A program made the translations under genes and the position numbers. From Muricea muricata (lineage: Eukaryota > Cnidaria > Anthozoa > Malacalcyonacea > Plexauridae): a stretch of 64,000 nucleotides of DNA. The DNA is taken from NCBI GenBank assembly GCA_963855995.1, contig OY979716.1, positions 92,387,369-92,451,368 on the forward strand, in the 5' to 3' direction. Within the stretch, counting starts at the first letter, position 1. The number at the start of each line of letters is the position of its first letter. The notes under the pieces were generated by a model, which was not told where the DNA came from, made no database searches, and saw only the letters and a program-made list of their open reading frames with translations. This document shows, in pieces, positions 20,470 to 43,396 of the stretch.

Positions 20470-20647
20470 AAGAAATTTATTGCGATGTAAAATATTTTTC
20501 AACGTGAACCCTTAGTTCAGTATTTAAAGGCTTCACAGACCACCTTTACATGTACAGGATTGTTGCTGAGATAAAATAAGGCACCACTGACAAATACCAC
20601 AATTTATACATTTATTTCTTGAATAGAAAAACAGATTCATTTCCACT

Positions 20648-20745
20648 ATGTTTGTTATGCGGTGCAGTCGTGGCAGCGAGGTTAAGGGACAGACTCGTAA
20701 TCAGATTGCCTCAGGGAGAGCAGGCAGGAATCCTTCCGACAGCGA
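20648..20745 (+). pseudogene. tRNA-Ser remnant
   Basis: GCAGTCGTGGCAGCGAGGTTAAG and GCAGGAATCCTTCC recall the D arm and T arm of the Ser tRNAs in this cluster, with insertions and a damaged anticodon arm. A still weaker relic is at about 18730-18765. Confidence 0.4.
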
Positions 20746-21144
20746 AGTAATTTTAGGAATAGTTTTACAACGCATTGGAGTGAAAGTGATTCCACAAAAG
20801 AAGATTTGCAATATATCTGGAATTAAATTGATGTTGGAGAAGATAGCGTTCCAACTTATCACGTCCAGGTTATCGTTGAATCTCAATAAGACTGGCATCT
20901 TAGTTCCGCACAATGTTAACTCATTCTGTTAGAATCTTCAAAGTTTCCGGAAATTCAAGAGTAAATTTCTTCTTCATCTTTTAACAAAACCTACTGTAAA
21001 TATTTCTTTTTTGAAGCAAATAATTTGCAAATCTTTTTTTTGTGGGAATGCATTAAGGGCAATAATTAAAAGCTTCGCTACTAAAAATTTTTTCGAGTGA
21101 TCGTGTATTCCGTTTCAAAATAGTAGCGCGTTGAAAAAATATTT

Positions 21145-21216
21145 AGGTTCCACCGAGATTTGAACTCGGATCGCAGGATTCAGAGTCCTGAATGCTAACC
21201 ATTACCCCCTGGAACG
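21145..21216 (-). pseudogene. tRNA-Gln (CTG) copy, damaged 5' end
   Basis: The anticodon arm (CTG) and B box (GAGTTCAAATC) are intact on the minus strand, but the 5' part reads CAGGGGGTAATGG in place of CATGGTGTAATGG and the acceptor has lost its first pair. Confidence 0.5.
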
Positions 21217-21546
21217 AACCATGACGAAAAGTGTCTAGCAATAGGATACATTCTGTACGAGCTAAAAAACGTAGGTACAAAAAATAGCTTTGCAGCTAAT
21301 TACGTCCACCTTACCGTTGAATCTCAATTGGGATTGGCTTCTATGTATACTTCAATGAACAGTTCTTTCCGTTAGGATCCTCGAAGTTTCAGATATTTCA
21401 ACTCTTGAATCTCTTCCACTTCATGCTTTCACAAAACAAAATATTTCTGACTCTATGCTAATAATTTGCAAATCCTTTTTGTTGGATAGCATTGAGGGCA
21501 AGACTGAATAGCATCGCTTTCATGAAGTCCTCCAAGCAATCGAGTC

Positions 21547-21617
21547 GACTTCTTTACGCAATGGTAGCGCGTCTGACTCCAGATCAAAAAGTTGCATTTT
21601 CCAAGCACATCGGGGTC
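21547..21617 (+). pseudogene. tRNA-Trp copy, degenerate
   Basis: Keeps ATGGTAGCGCGTCTGACTCC, but the acceptor, anticodon 3' stem and T loop (TTTTCCAAGC) are damaged. Confidence 0.55.
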
Positions 21618-21627
21618 GATTACGACA

Positions 21628-23065
21628 GCAGTTTTGGCCGAGTGGTTAAGGCGACTGACTAGAAATCAGGTTCCCTCTGGGAGTGTACAGGGTCGTAGGA
21701 AGGGGGGGGAGAACTGGGGGCACGTTCCCCCCCAACTTTTAAAGTGATGAGAAAAGTGCCCTTTTTAAAAGGAAAGTGCCTTTTTTCATGGCTGACAATA
21801 ACATTGGTATGCCCTTCTGAAAGATACGAGATTGTGGCTGAATGATTGTTGGTAAAACATTTTGTAAGGTCCCCGTATTTCACTACAATTCACTACATTT
21901 AAGGCTTTTAGATGGGGTTTTCTTGCCCCTTGCGATATTCACATTAATACGAATAGCTGACATACCTCTCAGTTTTACAAATACTGGAGAAGCGGCTCGG
22001 CATAAAAAGTGTCGCATTTGTACTTTTATTGTCAGCAGTCAATTTCCTCACTCCATATCATACATTACATATTACAGGTAGTACTCATTTCTTGTGTGGA
22101 GTATTTATCTGTAGATCTGTGGAGTATTGGTGGTGAAAAATTGGACCTTAATTAATTCAAATAGTTTAAGCAACAAATACTACATTTTCAGCTGTATTGT
22201 TGTGGATAGAGTTAAACAAGTATAATGGTCAGATTATATACAATATTATTTGCAAAAAATACGTTAGGAGACACAAAAACGTGTATGTAAAACATTTGTA
22301 AAATGCAAGATTTCCGGTTCTACCAGTAAACTATAAATATTAAAGACAGTTAAGAAACAAAAAGCCTTGATTTATACGACGTTCACATCAAAACAAAATA
22401 GCATGTAAGCAATTTTAAAAACATTAAAGCATGATTGTAAAAACCAGGTGAAAACTTAACCATATAACAAATGTTGATGTACAACAAAGCGGACTTAATT
22501 AAAAGACAAAAATACTCGTTGCAAAACTCGTTGCTAAAAATACGTTGTAGCCTACTCAACAATTTTAGCTAGAAATATATTGTTTTTTTCTCGTGAATAT
22601 AAACTGAAATTTTTTGGTTTTATACCAATCCAATTGCCCCTTGAAATATTGTTTTTGCCAATATACTTCGAGGATTTTTACAACATTTTCTTGTTAAAGG
22701 TTTTTCTTAAAGTTTTAAAACTAGTTTATAACGTAGAATTAAATAGAACGGCATACAACATATGCAGGCACCATGTGGACACAATTAGATTACTATTTAA
22801 TTTTATATTACAGTGTTTTATGGAAATTTCAAATATATATTTTTCTCTGGACTGCCTAATTTAGGTGCATGAATTACAAACACTCACTATTTAACAATTT
22901 CAAAGACAATTGCGTTGTATAGCCACCATAAATGAATTTACTTGAAAGTGCCCTTTTTTATGAAAAAGTGCCCCTGAAAGCCAGAGCCCCCACCCACCCC
23001 CCCCCCCCAACGTTAACTTGCTTCTTACGCCCCTGGGAGTGTAGGTTCAAATCCTAGCGACTGCG
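21628..23065 (+). pseudogene. tRNA-Ser (AGA) split by transposon
   Basis: The 5' part 21628-21687 carries the acceptor strand, D arm and anticodon arm with loop CTAGAAA (AGA). The T arm and 3' acceptor strand resume at 23044-23065 (GGTTCAAATCC ... CGACTGC). A 1348-bp element plus a duplicated GGAGTGTA sits between them in the variable arm/T arm. Confidence 0.75.
21688..23035. mobile_element. Non-autonomous hAT-type element
   Basis: Ends are CAGGGTCGTAGGAAG and, inverted, CAGGGGCGTAAGAAG. An exact 8-bp target duplication GGAGTGTA lies at 21680-21687 and 23036-23043. Subterminal AAAGTGCCCTTTTT blocks occur inverted at both ends. CAG...CTG termini with an 8-bp duplication are the hAT signature. 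The interior (about 1.2 kb) is AT-rich and has no transposase, so mobility would depend on a helper. Confidence 0.8.
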
Positions 23066-23450
23066 ATGTAATTCTTTTTTAATGTAAAATATTTCCCAAC
23101 AAAAACTGTCAGATACACTATAGCAATGTTCACAGATCCTTTTTATGCGTACATATGATTGTCGGGTGATATAAAATAAGACACGACTTAAATATACCTA
23201 AGGAACCAACACCAAACACAGGCGGCCCAAACGCGCGCTAGACTGTAACAATTATTGTATATTTGATATATAGAAAAATATATCACTAAAATATATTTTA
23301 AAATGAAATTTACTTGCCTATTTACTCCGCCTGCCGTAGGCGAGGCGGAGTTTTAAATTCGCCCGGTTTCTGTTTTTTTTTTTCGGTGTCAGAAGTCGGT
23401 GCCGCCGCTAATGGGTGATACCGCTGGGCACAAGCCGCGTGAGCCGACCT

Positions 23451-23693
23451 ACACAGCAAAAAACGCACAACCTGTTCTGGCCTGATGAAAACAGCATTGA
23501 ACAATGTTTTGCTGCCAACATTGTTCAATGTTGTCAACAATACTGAACAAGTTGATGAGCCTGAATTAGCCTGCAATCAGGTGTAACAATGTTGAACAAT
23601 GTTGTTGACAACATTGAACAGTGTGGGCAGCAAAACATTGTTCAATGCTGTTTTCATCAGGCCAGAACAGGTTGTGCGTTTTTTGCTGTGTAA
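23451..23693. repeat. Inverted repeat, 67-bp arms
   Basis: TACACAGCAAAAAACGCACA at 23451 is repeated in reverse complement ending at 23693; the arms extend inward to TTTTGCTGCC. Between them lie further AACATTGTTCAATGTTG palindromes, so the entire 243 bp can fold. Confidence 0.75.
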
Positions 23694-24599
23694 ACACGTC
23701 GTTTAAACTCAATTTCCAGCGGAATATGTCAACAAAACACGCATTTTAACATGTATGCCAGAACATCTAAACCGCAAGAAGGTCTTACGTGCAAAAATTC
23801 TCATGCAAAATGTTTTAAAACGACAAATTCCACCGCGAAACTTTACCGAGGAGCGATGAGAGCGTGCTTCCGTCATTTTCTGTTGTATTCCTACTTTTAA
23901 GGAAATTTAGAAATTTCTACACAAGAATCAAACGCAAATTCTACTGAAATATCTACATACAAAACCATAGGCGGCCCAATTCAGCGTGTAGTCTCATATA
24001 GAGATCAGTGCGCACGTAAACACACTTCGTAGTTTATGACACAATTTTTAACATGTAATAGTCAACAAAAAGGGACAGGAAGGTTCTTTATCAAAAAATT
24101 GCTCCAGAAATGTTTTAAAACGGCAAATAAAAGGTAAGAGACATTTTACATTCCAATTCCAGAAATACATATGTTAGTCTAAAGTTCCCAACAAATTATA
24201 TCGTGGAGACTTCAGACTTAATAGCTTAGTCTAATTTTTAATTTTTGTTGTTTTTATGAGCGATTTTAATACTTGTTTTGTTAGAACGTCAACAGTCATA
24301 GCTGAGTGCGGCATTTTAGTCTTTATCTATAGTATTTATAATAACTTTCTTTATAAAAAAATTGACATGTTTATTGTTGAATAGTTGACTCAGAGAAAGG
24401 ATTTCAAATTGGATATCACAGAAAATAAAGATCACAGAAATACGTTTAAGTCGATTACTGTAAAGATTGTTGCTATAATTATTAAAATAGCAAGAAAAAA
24501 ACTCAAAAATGCAAAATAAAAAAAAGAACAAAATTTAACTTAAATTTAGTAAAATTTCAACTGGCACTTTCTTAATTTGCCAAAACTTTATCAGACACC

Positions 24600-25165
24600 C
24601 TGCCTATATACCAATGTTTTAACTGACACCTGAAGCTTTCTGGAAGTAAATACTTTGTCAGCATGTCGAAAGTCTAACTGACAACTTGTGGGCATGTACA
24701 GGTCAAAGTCTAACCGACATCTTGTCAACAAGCCAAAAGCCTAACTGATATCTTTTCAACAAGTGAAAAGCCTTACCGACGTCTTGTCAACAAGCCAAAA
24801 GCCTTACCGGCATCTTGTCAACAAGCCAAAAGCCTAACCAACATCTTTTCAACAAGCCAAAAGCCTAACTGACATCTTGTCAACAAGCCAAAAACCTAAC
24901 CGACGTCTTGTCAACATGCCAAAAATCTAACTAGGAGCATATCAACATGTCAAAAGTCCATTTCAAAGCTTGTCCACATATCAAAAGACTAACTCAGATC
25001 TTATCAACATGTCAAAAGTCTGCTCGAAAACTTGTCAACTAGTCAAAATCCTTACCAACATTTTATAAACATGCCAAATATTTACCTGACACCTTATCAA
25101 CACATCAAATATCTAATTCAAAGCTTGTCAATATATCAAAAGGCTAGCCAACATTTTCCCAACAA
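24600..25165. repeat. 31-bp minisatellite
   Basis: About 17-18 diverged copies of a unit like CATCTTGTCAACAAGCCAAA plus AGCCTAACTGA, the clearest between 24720 and 24930. Copies at both edges are more diverged, as expected for an ageing tandem array. Confidence 0.8.
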
Positions 25166-25644
25166 ATTATATCGTGGAGACTTCAGGCAGTGTGCTACAG
25201 AATAGATTTAATAAATTGATGGATTTAATAGACTGATGTATTGTATACACTTTTAGTAAAATTTTCTTTACTTGCAAAATAAAACAGCTATTTGTTGGTG
25301 GCATTATGGCAAAAGAATCTTGTTTAACATATGCACTATGAAAGTCTTTAATCTAAATTAAATTCTAAAAAATGCAATCCTACTAGGACTCTGGACAGAG
25401 TGCCTGGCAGGTCACTCAGACATTGATTTTTGGTTATCTTGGTGATTGCATAAGATGTGCTAGCAATGACTTAAAATGCCTTGGAAGGTACCGTAATAAT
25501 AATTGATTTAAAAAGGAATTAGTTGGACAGAACAGAAATAAGTGAATGTACCCCACCCCCAATGAACTCTCTAGTTACAGCCCTGCCTGGCCTTGTGCCC
25601 ATTTTCGTTTGGCAGTCGGAGTGAACGCCTTAGCAGGCGTCTTG

Positions 25645-26907
25645 TTGATTGTGTGTACTGCTTTTGTTGTTATTTTGCTGTTATAATATTTTTTAAACGC
25701 TTTACAGTCGATGGTTGCGACGAGTCACTTGTGTACATATAATAAGTAAAAGGCTGCAGACTCCCGCCCGTCGATCCGTCGACGCGAGAACTTTGAGTCA
25801 AAAATTCGCCCACTTAAATAACTCCATTCTCAAAAAAAAGTCGTCAGCATGTAGATCAGATGCAGTTCTTCGAAAATACTACGATACTTTGCCGAGATCC
25901 ACACGATTTCGACAATTATTCAACGATGAAAATCAAAATCGCTTTTATATCGAACTTGGAAAGACCGATCACTGCTACGGCGGCGGCTTGGCAGCCAGGC
26001 CTTCTTGACCGTTGGGATTTACAGGGGGGGGCAGACAGCGCCAGCGCGCAGCATACAAATACCAAGCAAATATTTCCGGTAACAGACAGCCAATCGCTAC
26101 GGAGCTAGAGACTGTTTACATTTACTTACTTCATAATAACACAGACAAACAACCGCAACATTTTTTCGCATTTGATTCAGATTTTTAATACATTCTCTAA
26201 CCACCACGCTCTTGCCAACACCAGCCTGACCAGTTATCAAAGCGTTGTGCCCAGCGAGCAGCGAACTTAAGAATGTTTCTCTGATCACAATTAAGTTGAA
26301 ACATACTTCCAGAAAGACTGAGAAAAGTACAGACAGTTAACGTCAAAGCACAAGTAAGTCGACAAGCTCGAAGTAAAATATGAGCTTATTATATATTACT
26401 ACTCTGTGTTATTATGAAGTAAGTAAATGTAAACAGTCTCTAGCTCCGTAGCGATTGGCTGTCTGTTACCGGAAATATTTGCTTGGTATTTGTATGCTGC
26501 GCGCTGGCGCTGTCTGCCCCCCCCCCCCTGTAAATCCCAACGGTCAAGAAGGCCTGGCTGCCAAGCCGCCGCCGTAGCAGTGATCGGTCTTTCCAAGTTC
26601 GATATAAAAGCGATTTTGATTTTCATCGTTGAATAATTGTCGAAATCGTGTGGATCTCGGCAAAGTATCGTAGTATTTTCGAAGAACTGCATCTGATCTA
26701 CATGCTGACGACTTTTTTTTGAGAATGGAGTTATTTAAGTGGGCGAATTTTTGACTCAAAGTTCTCGCGTCGACGGATCGACGGGCGGGAGTCTGCAGCC
26801 TTTTACTTATTATATGTACACAAGTGACTCGTCGCAACCATCGACTGTAAAGCGTTTAAAAAATATTATAACAGCAAAATAACAACAAAAGCAGTACACA
26901 CAATCAA
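25645..26907. repeat. 500-bp inverted arms around a P-loop fragment
   Basis: The left arm 25645-26145 and right arm 26403-26907 are nearly identical in reverse complement; the main visible difference is the length of a poly-G/poly-C tract. The 257-bp spacer carries a PIF1-like exon fragment. Each arm holds a 97-codon frame (MRRVTCVHIISKRLQTPARR...) that I do not recognise. Confidence 0.85.
26145..26288 (-). pseudogene. PIF1-like helicase P-loop fragment
   Basis: The minus-strand frame reads SLLAGHNALITGQAGVGKSV and then a CIKNLNQMRKNVAVVC strand, the Walker A region and following helix/strand of PIF1/RecD-type SF1 helicases (GQAGxGKS). A plausible splice acceptor (TGATCAG) precedes it. Nothing of motifs II-VI remains, so it is a captured exon or relic. 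Confidence 0.5.
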
Positions 26908-27055
26908 ATAGGCAAGTAAATTTCATTTTAAAATATATTTTAGTGATATATTTTTCTATATATCAAATATACAATAATTGTTACAGTCTAGCGCGCGTTT
27001 GGGCCGCCTGTGCACCAAACGACAATTTAAGATAATAAAGTAAAAAAAAAACAGT

Positions 27056-27125
27056 CCGAAAAAAGAAAACATCTTGAAAACCCAAGATATGGATCGGGTT
27101 TTCAAGATGTTTTCTTTTTTCGGAT
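27056..27125. repeat. Perfect hairpin upstream of GPATCH4
   Basis: TCCGAAAAAAGAAAACATCT continues to GAAAACCC and is exactly mirrored (29-bp arms) around a 12-nt loop AAGATATGGATC. It lies about 44 bp outside the transposon end and about 165-235 bp before the first GPATCH4 exon that can be recognised. Confidence 0.8.
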
Positions 27126-27290
27126 TATGTATATCCCAACTAATCCTTAGAAATTATCCGTCACATTCCAATGGATCCCCATATATCATGCTGGATACAC
27201 TATTGGATCTGTTTTATTTAGCTGCACAAGACGTTTACAGATAGAGGGAAGTGGTTGATTTTGATGTTGGAGGGGAAACCTTCGCTTCAG

Positions 27291-39899
<12,609 letters not shown>

Positions 39900-41640
39900 T
39901 TCTACAACAAAATTTGAAAGCTGGAACAAGGAGCGATAATGAAACAAATGGATCTACTGTACTGTATCGAGTTCCGAGGTGGGGTAAGTGGAATGCTTTA
40001 TAGTCTGATAATGCACATATGTATCAAATTTTGCAATTGTCTTATTTTAACCAAACTGACTTGACCGAACTATTTTATGTACAATGAAATGCGCGTGCAG
40101 GAGTATTTTATCACGTTAAATATTGGTTTATCTGACCGATGCTGATTTTTTCAACATTGGGATATAAAAGATAAAGAATATGTTCAATTCCTGACAGAAA
40201 GCTAATATTTATTCTTATCAGACCGCTGTTAACGACTTACTTTTCGAGAACTTGAACAAAGAATGATCGCCATCTGATAGGTAATTGTATTCAGCCGTGG
40301 TACAAGTTTTAGACTTTGTTGGGCAAATGAGATTTCACTGTCCACGTATGTAAATTATTTCAAAACACTTTTGAAATCGTTTTTAAACACTTTTTAACGA
40401 GCGTTTCGTATATACAACGCCACAATGTTTTGTATTGATTCAAACACGACCAGCACAGATGCCGTTCATTAATATTCTTTACAGAAAGAATACTAATTAG
40501 CGTGACTTTCTCATTGCTATTCCTTACAGAAAGAATACCAATTGTAGTGCATCTGGTATAGCGAGTATAAACTAAAACGAATCTTCTAATGTTTAGTGGT
40601 TGACATACTTTGCAAAAAGCTTATAAATTATTAGCAAGAGTTTAAATGTTTGTCGAGCGAGATGTGCCGTAAAGAATTGAGTATTTAAAGTATTTAAAGT
40701 TTAAATTTTCATACAGAAGCATATGTCCAAAAAGTAAAATTATTTGCATAACTGGGGTTAGATAACTGCGATTAGAGAAAAAAACTACTCGAACAAGTTT
40801 ATATATCGACAATGCGAATGCTTCGTCTAATAATGCTTCAGGAAGGTACGCAATGCGCGTTATGTTTTTAGAGCCGTTCATACACATAACCAACCTCTTC
40901 TTAGGCTGCAAATGGTGTACTTTTTCACGATGGGCAAAATCCTGGTTGTAGTTTCTTATGCCCGCAGAATGATTGTACTTATTTTTAAAATGATAAAACC
41001 ATTTCCCTTGTGTTAAACCAACATTAGTTATGGAATAAATAACTAAGACCTGTGTTAGATATCGTGTTCTTTTCATTTATTAATTCTTTTCCTGAAATAT
41101 ACTTTCGTGTAAAACCTTGTATAATGGAAAAATAGAGAGAGAATAAGTATCGAGAATTTGTCTTAAAAGAGTACAAGAGTACTGGAGTCAAGCGCACGGG
41201 ATATTAGATCCTGTCTGAAGTCTCTCGCAGTACCACCGACTCTCAACTGTTTCTCTCTTCGTGACTAGATCACTCACACTCTCGCTTCTGTCAATCAACT
41301 TTTACGTCATGCAATAATCAAAATAATAATGATAACTTGTCGGTCGGTTCCGACATAAGTATGCGATATACAAGACAGTTATAAAATTTTAGTAATTCTG
41401 TATTCGTACCTTAGCACATCCAAGCAGAAATTCTGGCCCCACAACATCACCTCCATTTAGAGTGCCTGGAGAGAGAGTGTGCGCACATTAGGGCGCCAGG
41501 AAGCCCGCGCGAGTTAGGGTGCGAGAAAGTGCGTACGTTATAGGATGCGAGGAAGTGCGCGCATTATATCTCGTGTACGCGAGAGTAGTATTATAAAGGC
41601 CGATCAACCCTTTTTTTAGGGGCGCGAGGGGGGCGCACAT
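39900..41640. other. Downstream of GPATCH4; one unassigned ORF
   Basis: A 144-codon frame on the minus strand (40642-41076) begins MKRTRYLTQVLVIYSITNVG, resembling a weak signal peptide, but has no known domain; I treat it as uncertain. AGAAAGAATACYAATT units repeat at 40480-40545. GC-rich GCGCG-containing sequence at 41460-41600 leads into the promoter array. Confidence 0.35.
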
Positions 41641-41649
41641 ATATTGAGG

Positions 41650-41905
41650 GGGCGCACCCTCATTAGAATATCGTGCTCTGATTGATCGAAAAGCGTACGT
41701 ACTCCCCGTGACGTACGCTATACCCGTGCTCTGATTGGTTAAAACAGCATACGTATGCCCCGTGACGTACGCCATAGCCGCGCCCTGATTGGTTAAAAGA
41801 GCGTACGTTCACCCCGTGACGTACGCTATAGCCGCGCTCTGATTGGTTAAATAGCTTACGTACACCCCGTGACGTACGTTTAGTCGCTCTCTGATTGGTT
41901 AATGG
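41650..41905. promoter_or_regulatory. Tandem CCAAT/CRE-like promoter modules, array 1
   Basis: Four to five units of about 54-57 bp, each with CTCTGATTGGTT (CCAAT box inverted), an AGCGTACGT half and CCCCGTGACGTACGC (CRE/ATF-like TGACGT inside an ACGTACG palindrome). A TATA-like TGTATAAATTC follows at about 41919-41929, then the GRF-type ORF at 41956. A shorter copy of the array is at 47890-48093. Confidence 0.7.
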
Positions 41906-41955
41906 TTGGTGGCGTAAAACTGTATAAATTCGCCGTCGAGTCGAGCATTCATCAA

Positions 41956-42205
41956 TGTTAGGATTACACTTGGTTTGGTGTCTTTGGTTCAGTCAAAAAC
42001 CGATTATTATTCAAGACGCTAGAGAAGGAGTGGAACGTCTGATAAAAGCATTGGAGAATCGTCAGAATACAATGGAGTGTTTACACGGTTTACCAGCATC
42101 TTCAACAGTGACGCAGAAGGGTACGTTTTGATTCTGTGGTGAAAATCCGAGCTGTGAGTTCTTTTGCCCCGATCAAGATTGCTACATGTTTGGAAAAGAA
42201 GGGCC
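41956..42205 (+). pseudogene. Two-part GRF-type zinc finger gene, copy 2 (broken)
   Basis: From the ATG, 58 codons read MLGLHLVWCLW... to QKGTF, then TGA, then in the same frame FCGENPSCEFFCPDQDCYMF. That second part matches the first CxxxPxC module of the GRF-type copies at 5236 and 55885. The stop falls where the family usually has an aromatic residue, and the second module is missing because the sequence joins the 3' end of a bZIP gene at about 42199-42205. Its promoter array is intact. Confidence 0.55.
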
Positions 42206-42422
42206 GGGTTTTTTTTGTTCGTCTTTAAAAATGACCAGGGGCCGGTTGTATAAAGCTCTTAACTGCTTTTTAACTGCACAAAAAGTTGTTAAATAGTGGT
42301 TAACTTTAATCACGTAGTTAGGCCGGTTGTACAAAAAAGCAGTTAGCGTTAACTGCAGTTAAAAAGTAGTTAAAGTTAACTATCCTCAATGGCATAGTTA
42401 ACTTCTCAAAACCTAGTTAAAT

Positions 42423-42713
42423 ATGGCGGCTGTATTAAGAGTGATCAACTTTCATGAAGTTGTCACACATGTATTTAACTACTTCTATGACATTAGTTTG
42501 ATAACTGCTTGTTTAGCACATGTGACGTCCAGTGATCCTGATCCAGACAAATCATTTGCTTGGCCAGTTTTAAGATCGAAATTTACAAACCAACGAATTA
42601 GTACTTTCTTTAATAATGGTGAATTTTTGTATTTGTACGAAGAAATGTATAACGATTGCTTTTATAACAGATCAGGCGCATTCTTCTGCAATTATTTGAA
42701 TCGAATTTGTTAG
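42423..42713 (+). CDS. 96-aa ORF inside palindromic TIR element
   Basis: MAAVLRVINFHEVVTHVFNY... is an intact frame flanked on both sides by GTTAACTGCAGTTA palindromes (42340-42420 and 42825-42905). I do not recognise a domain; a first exon of a Harbinger-type transposase is possible. There is no poly(A) signal, and a AATTCATTTTAATTT stretch follows. Confidence 0.35.
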   Translation: MAAVLRVINFHEVVTHVFNYFYDISLITACLAHVTSSDPDPDKSFAWPVLRSKFTNQRISTFFNNGEFLYLYEEMYNDCFYNRSGAFFCNYLNRIC

Positions 42714-43396
42714 CCATTTCAGAAATAAACAATACTTAATTCATTTTAATTTATGTTAACTGCCCCACGCGAGCCCCACGCAAGTTAACAACGTGATTAG
42801 TTAACTATCCGACTAACTGCGTTTTGTGCAACGCAGTTAAGTCGTGTAGTTAATTAACTACGGTTAAGGATTTAACTAGGGTAGTTAACGCTAACTGCAG
42901 TTAATGACCCAAGCTGTTGAATAAAAAGTAACACTTCAAAAATGCAAAGCTTATGTGGGAGAAGGGGTTCTGGGGTAAGAAGACTCTAATTGTATAATGC
43001 ATGGCTTCATCCCTACTCATGTCACATCCTATGCTGCACTGATTCTGAACTGAAAATGCTCTGTAATAGAGCCTTGCCAGGGGTGGCCAATCCCTGACGA
43101 AACCTGACCAAGATAACAACACTTGGACAGTCCTTAGGCCCCAACCTGTCCAGGGAGCATAAAAACTCCAATGAACAGTCCTTAACCTGACCAAGGGGCG
43201 CTAGGCCCCTATGGACAGTCCTCAGGTAGATGTTGTATATATGTGACGTATTGAGTCTATGGGGCTGAAGTTGACATTTTAGAGACTTCATCCCCACAAA
43301 TGCACAATGTGCATTCCCCATAGACGAATCCCTTCTCTCCCATTTTTTTTTTTTTTTTTTTTTTTTATTTATTTATTTATTTATTTTTATTTTTTT

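Larger units (their letters stand above)
23217..27012. mobile_element. 3.8-kb TIR DNA transposon, non-autonomous
   Basis: Terminal inverted repeats of 107 bp (23217-23323 and 26906-27012) begin CACAGGCGGCCCAAACGCGC and are essentially identical. Direct repeats CACCAAA at 23210-23216 and 27013-27019 look like a 7-bp target duplication; 7-8 bp would fit P-type or related superfamilies. The inside is composite: a G+C hairpin, a perfect 67-bp inverted repeat, a minisatellite and two 500-bp inverted arms. No transposase is recognised. Confidence 0.75.

Noticed and set aside
23322-23576. 84-codon frame on the minus strand
   Set aside because: It overlaps hairpin and inverted-repeat sequence of the transposon and reads through it; no protein signature.
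24600-25165. CRISPR-like array
   Set aside because: Units are contiguous 31-bp diverged tandem repeats with no unique spacers; this is a minisatellite in animal DNA.
40642-41076. 144-codon frame with a signal-peptide-like start
   Set aside because: Hydrophobic start is weak, no domain, no splice or poly(A) context; kept only as a note in the intergenic entry.
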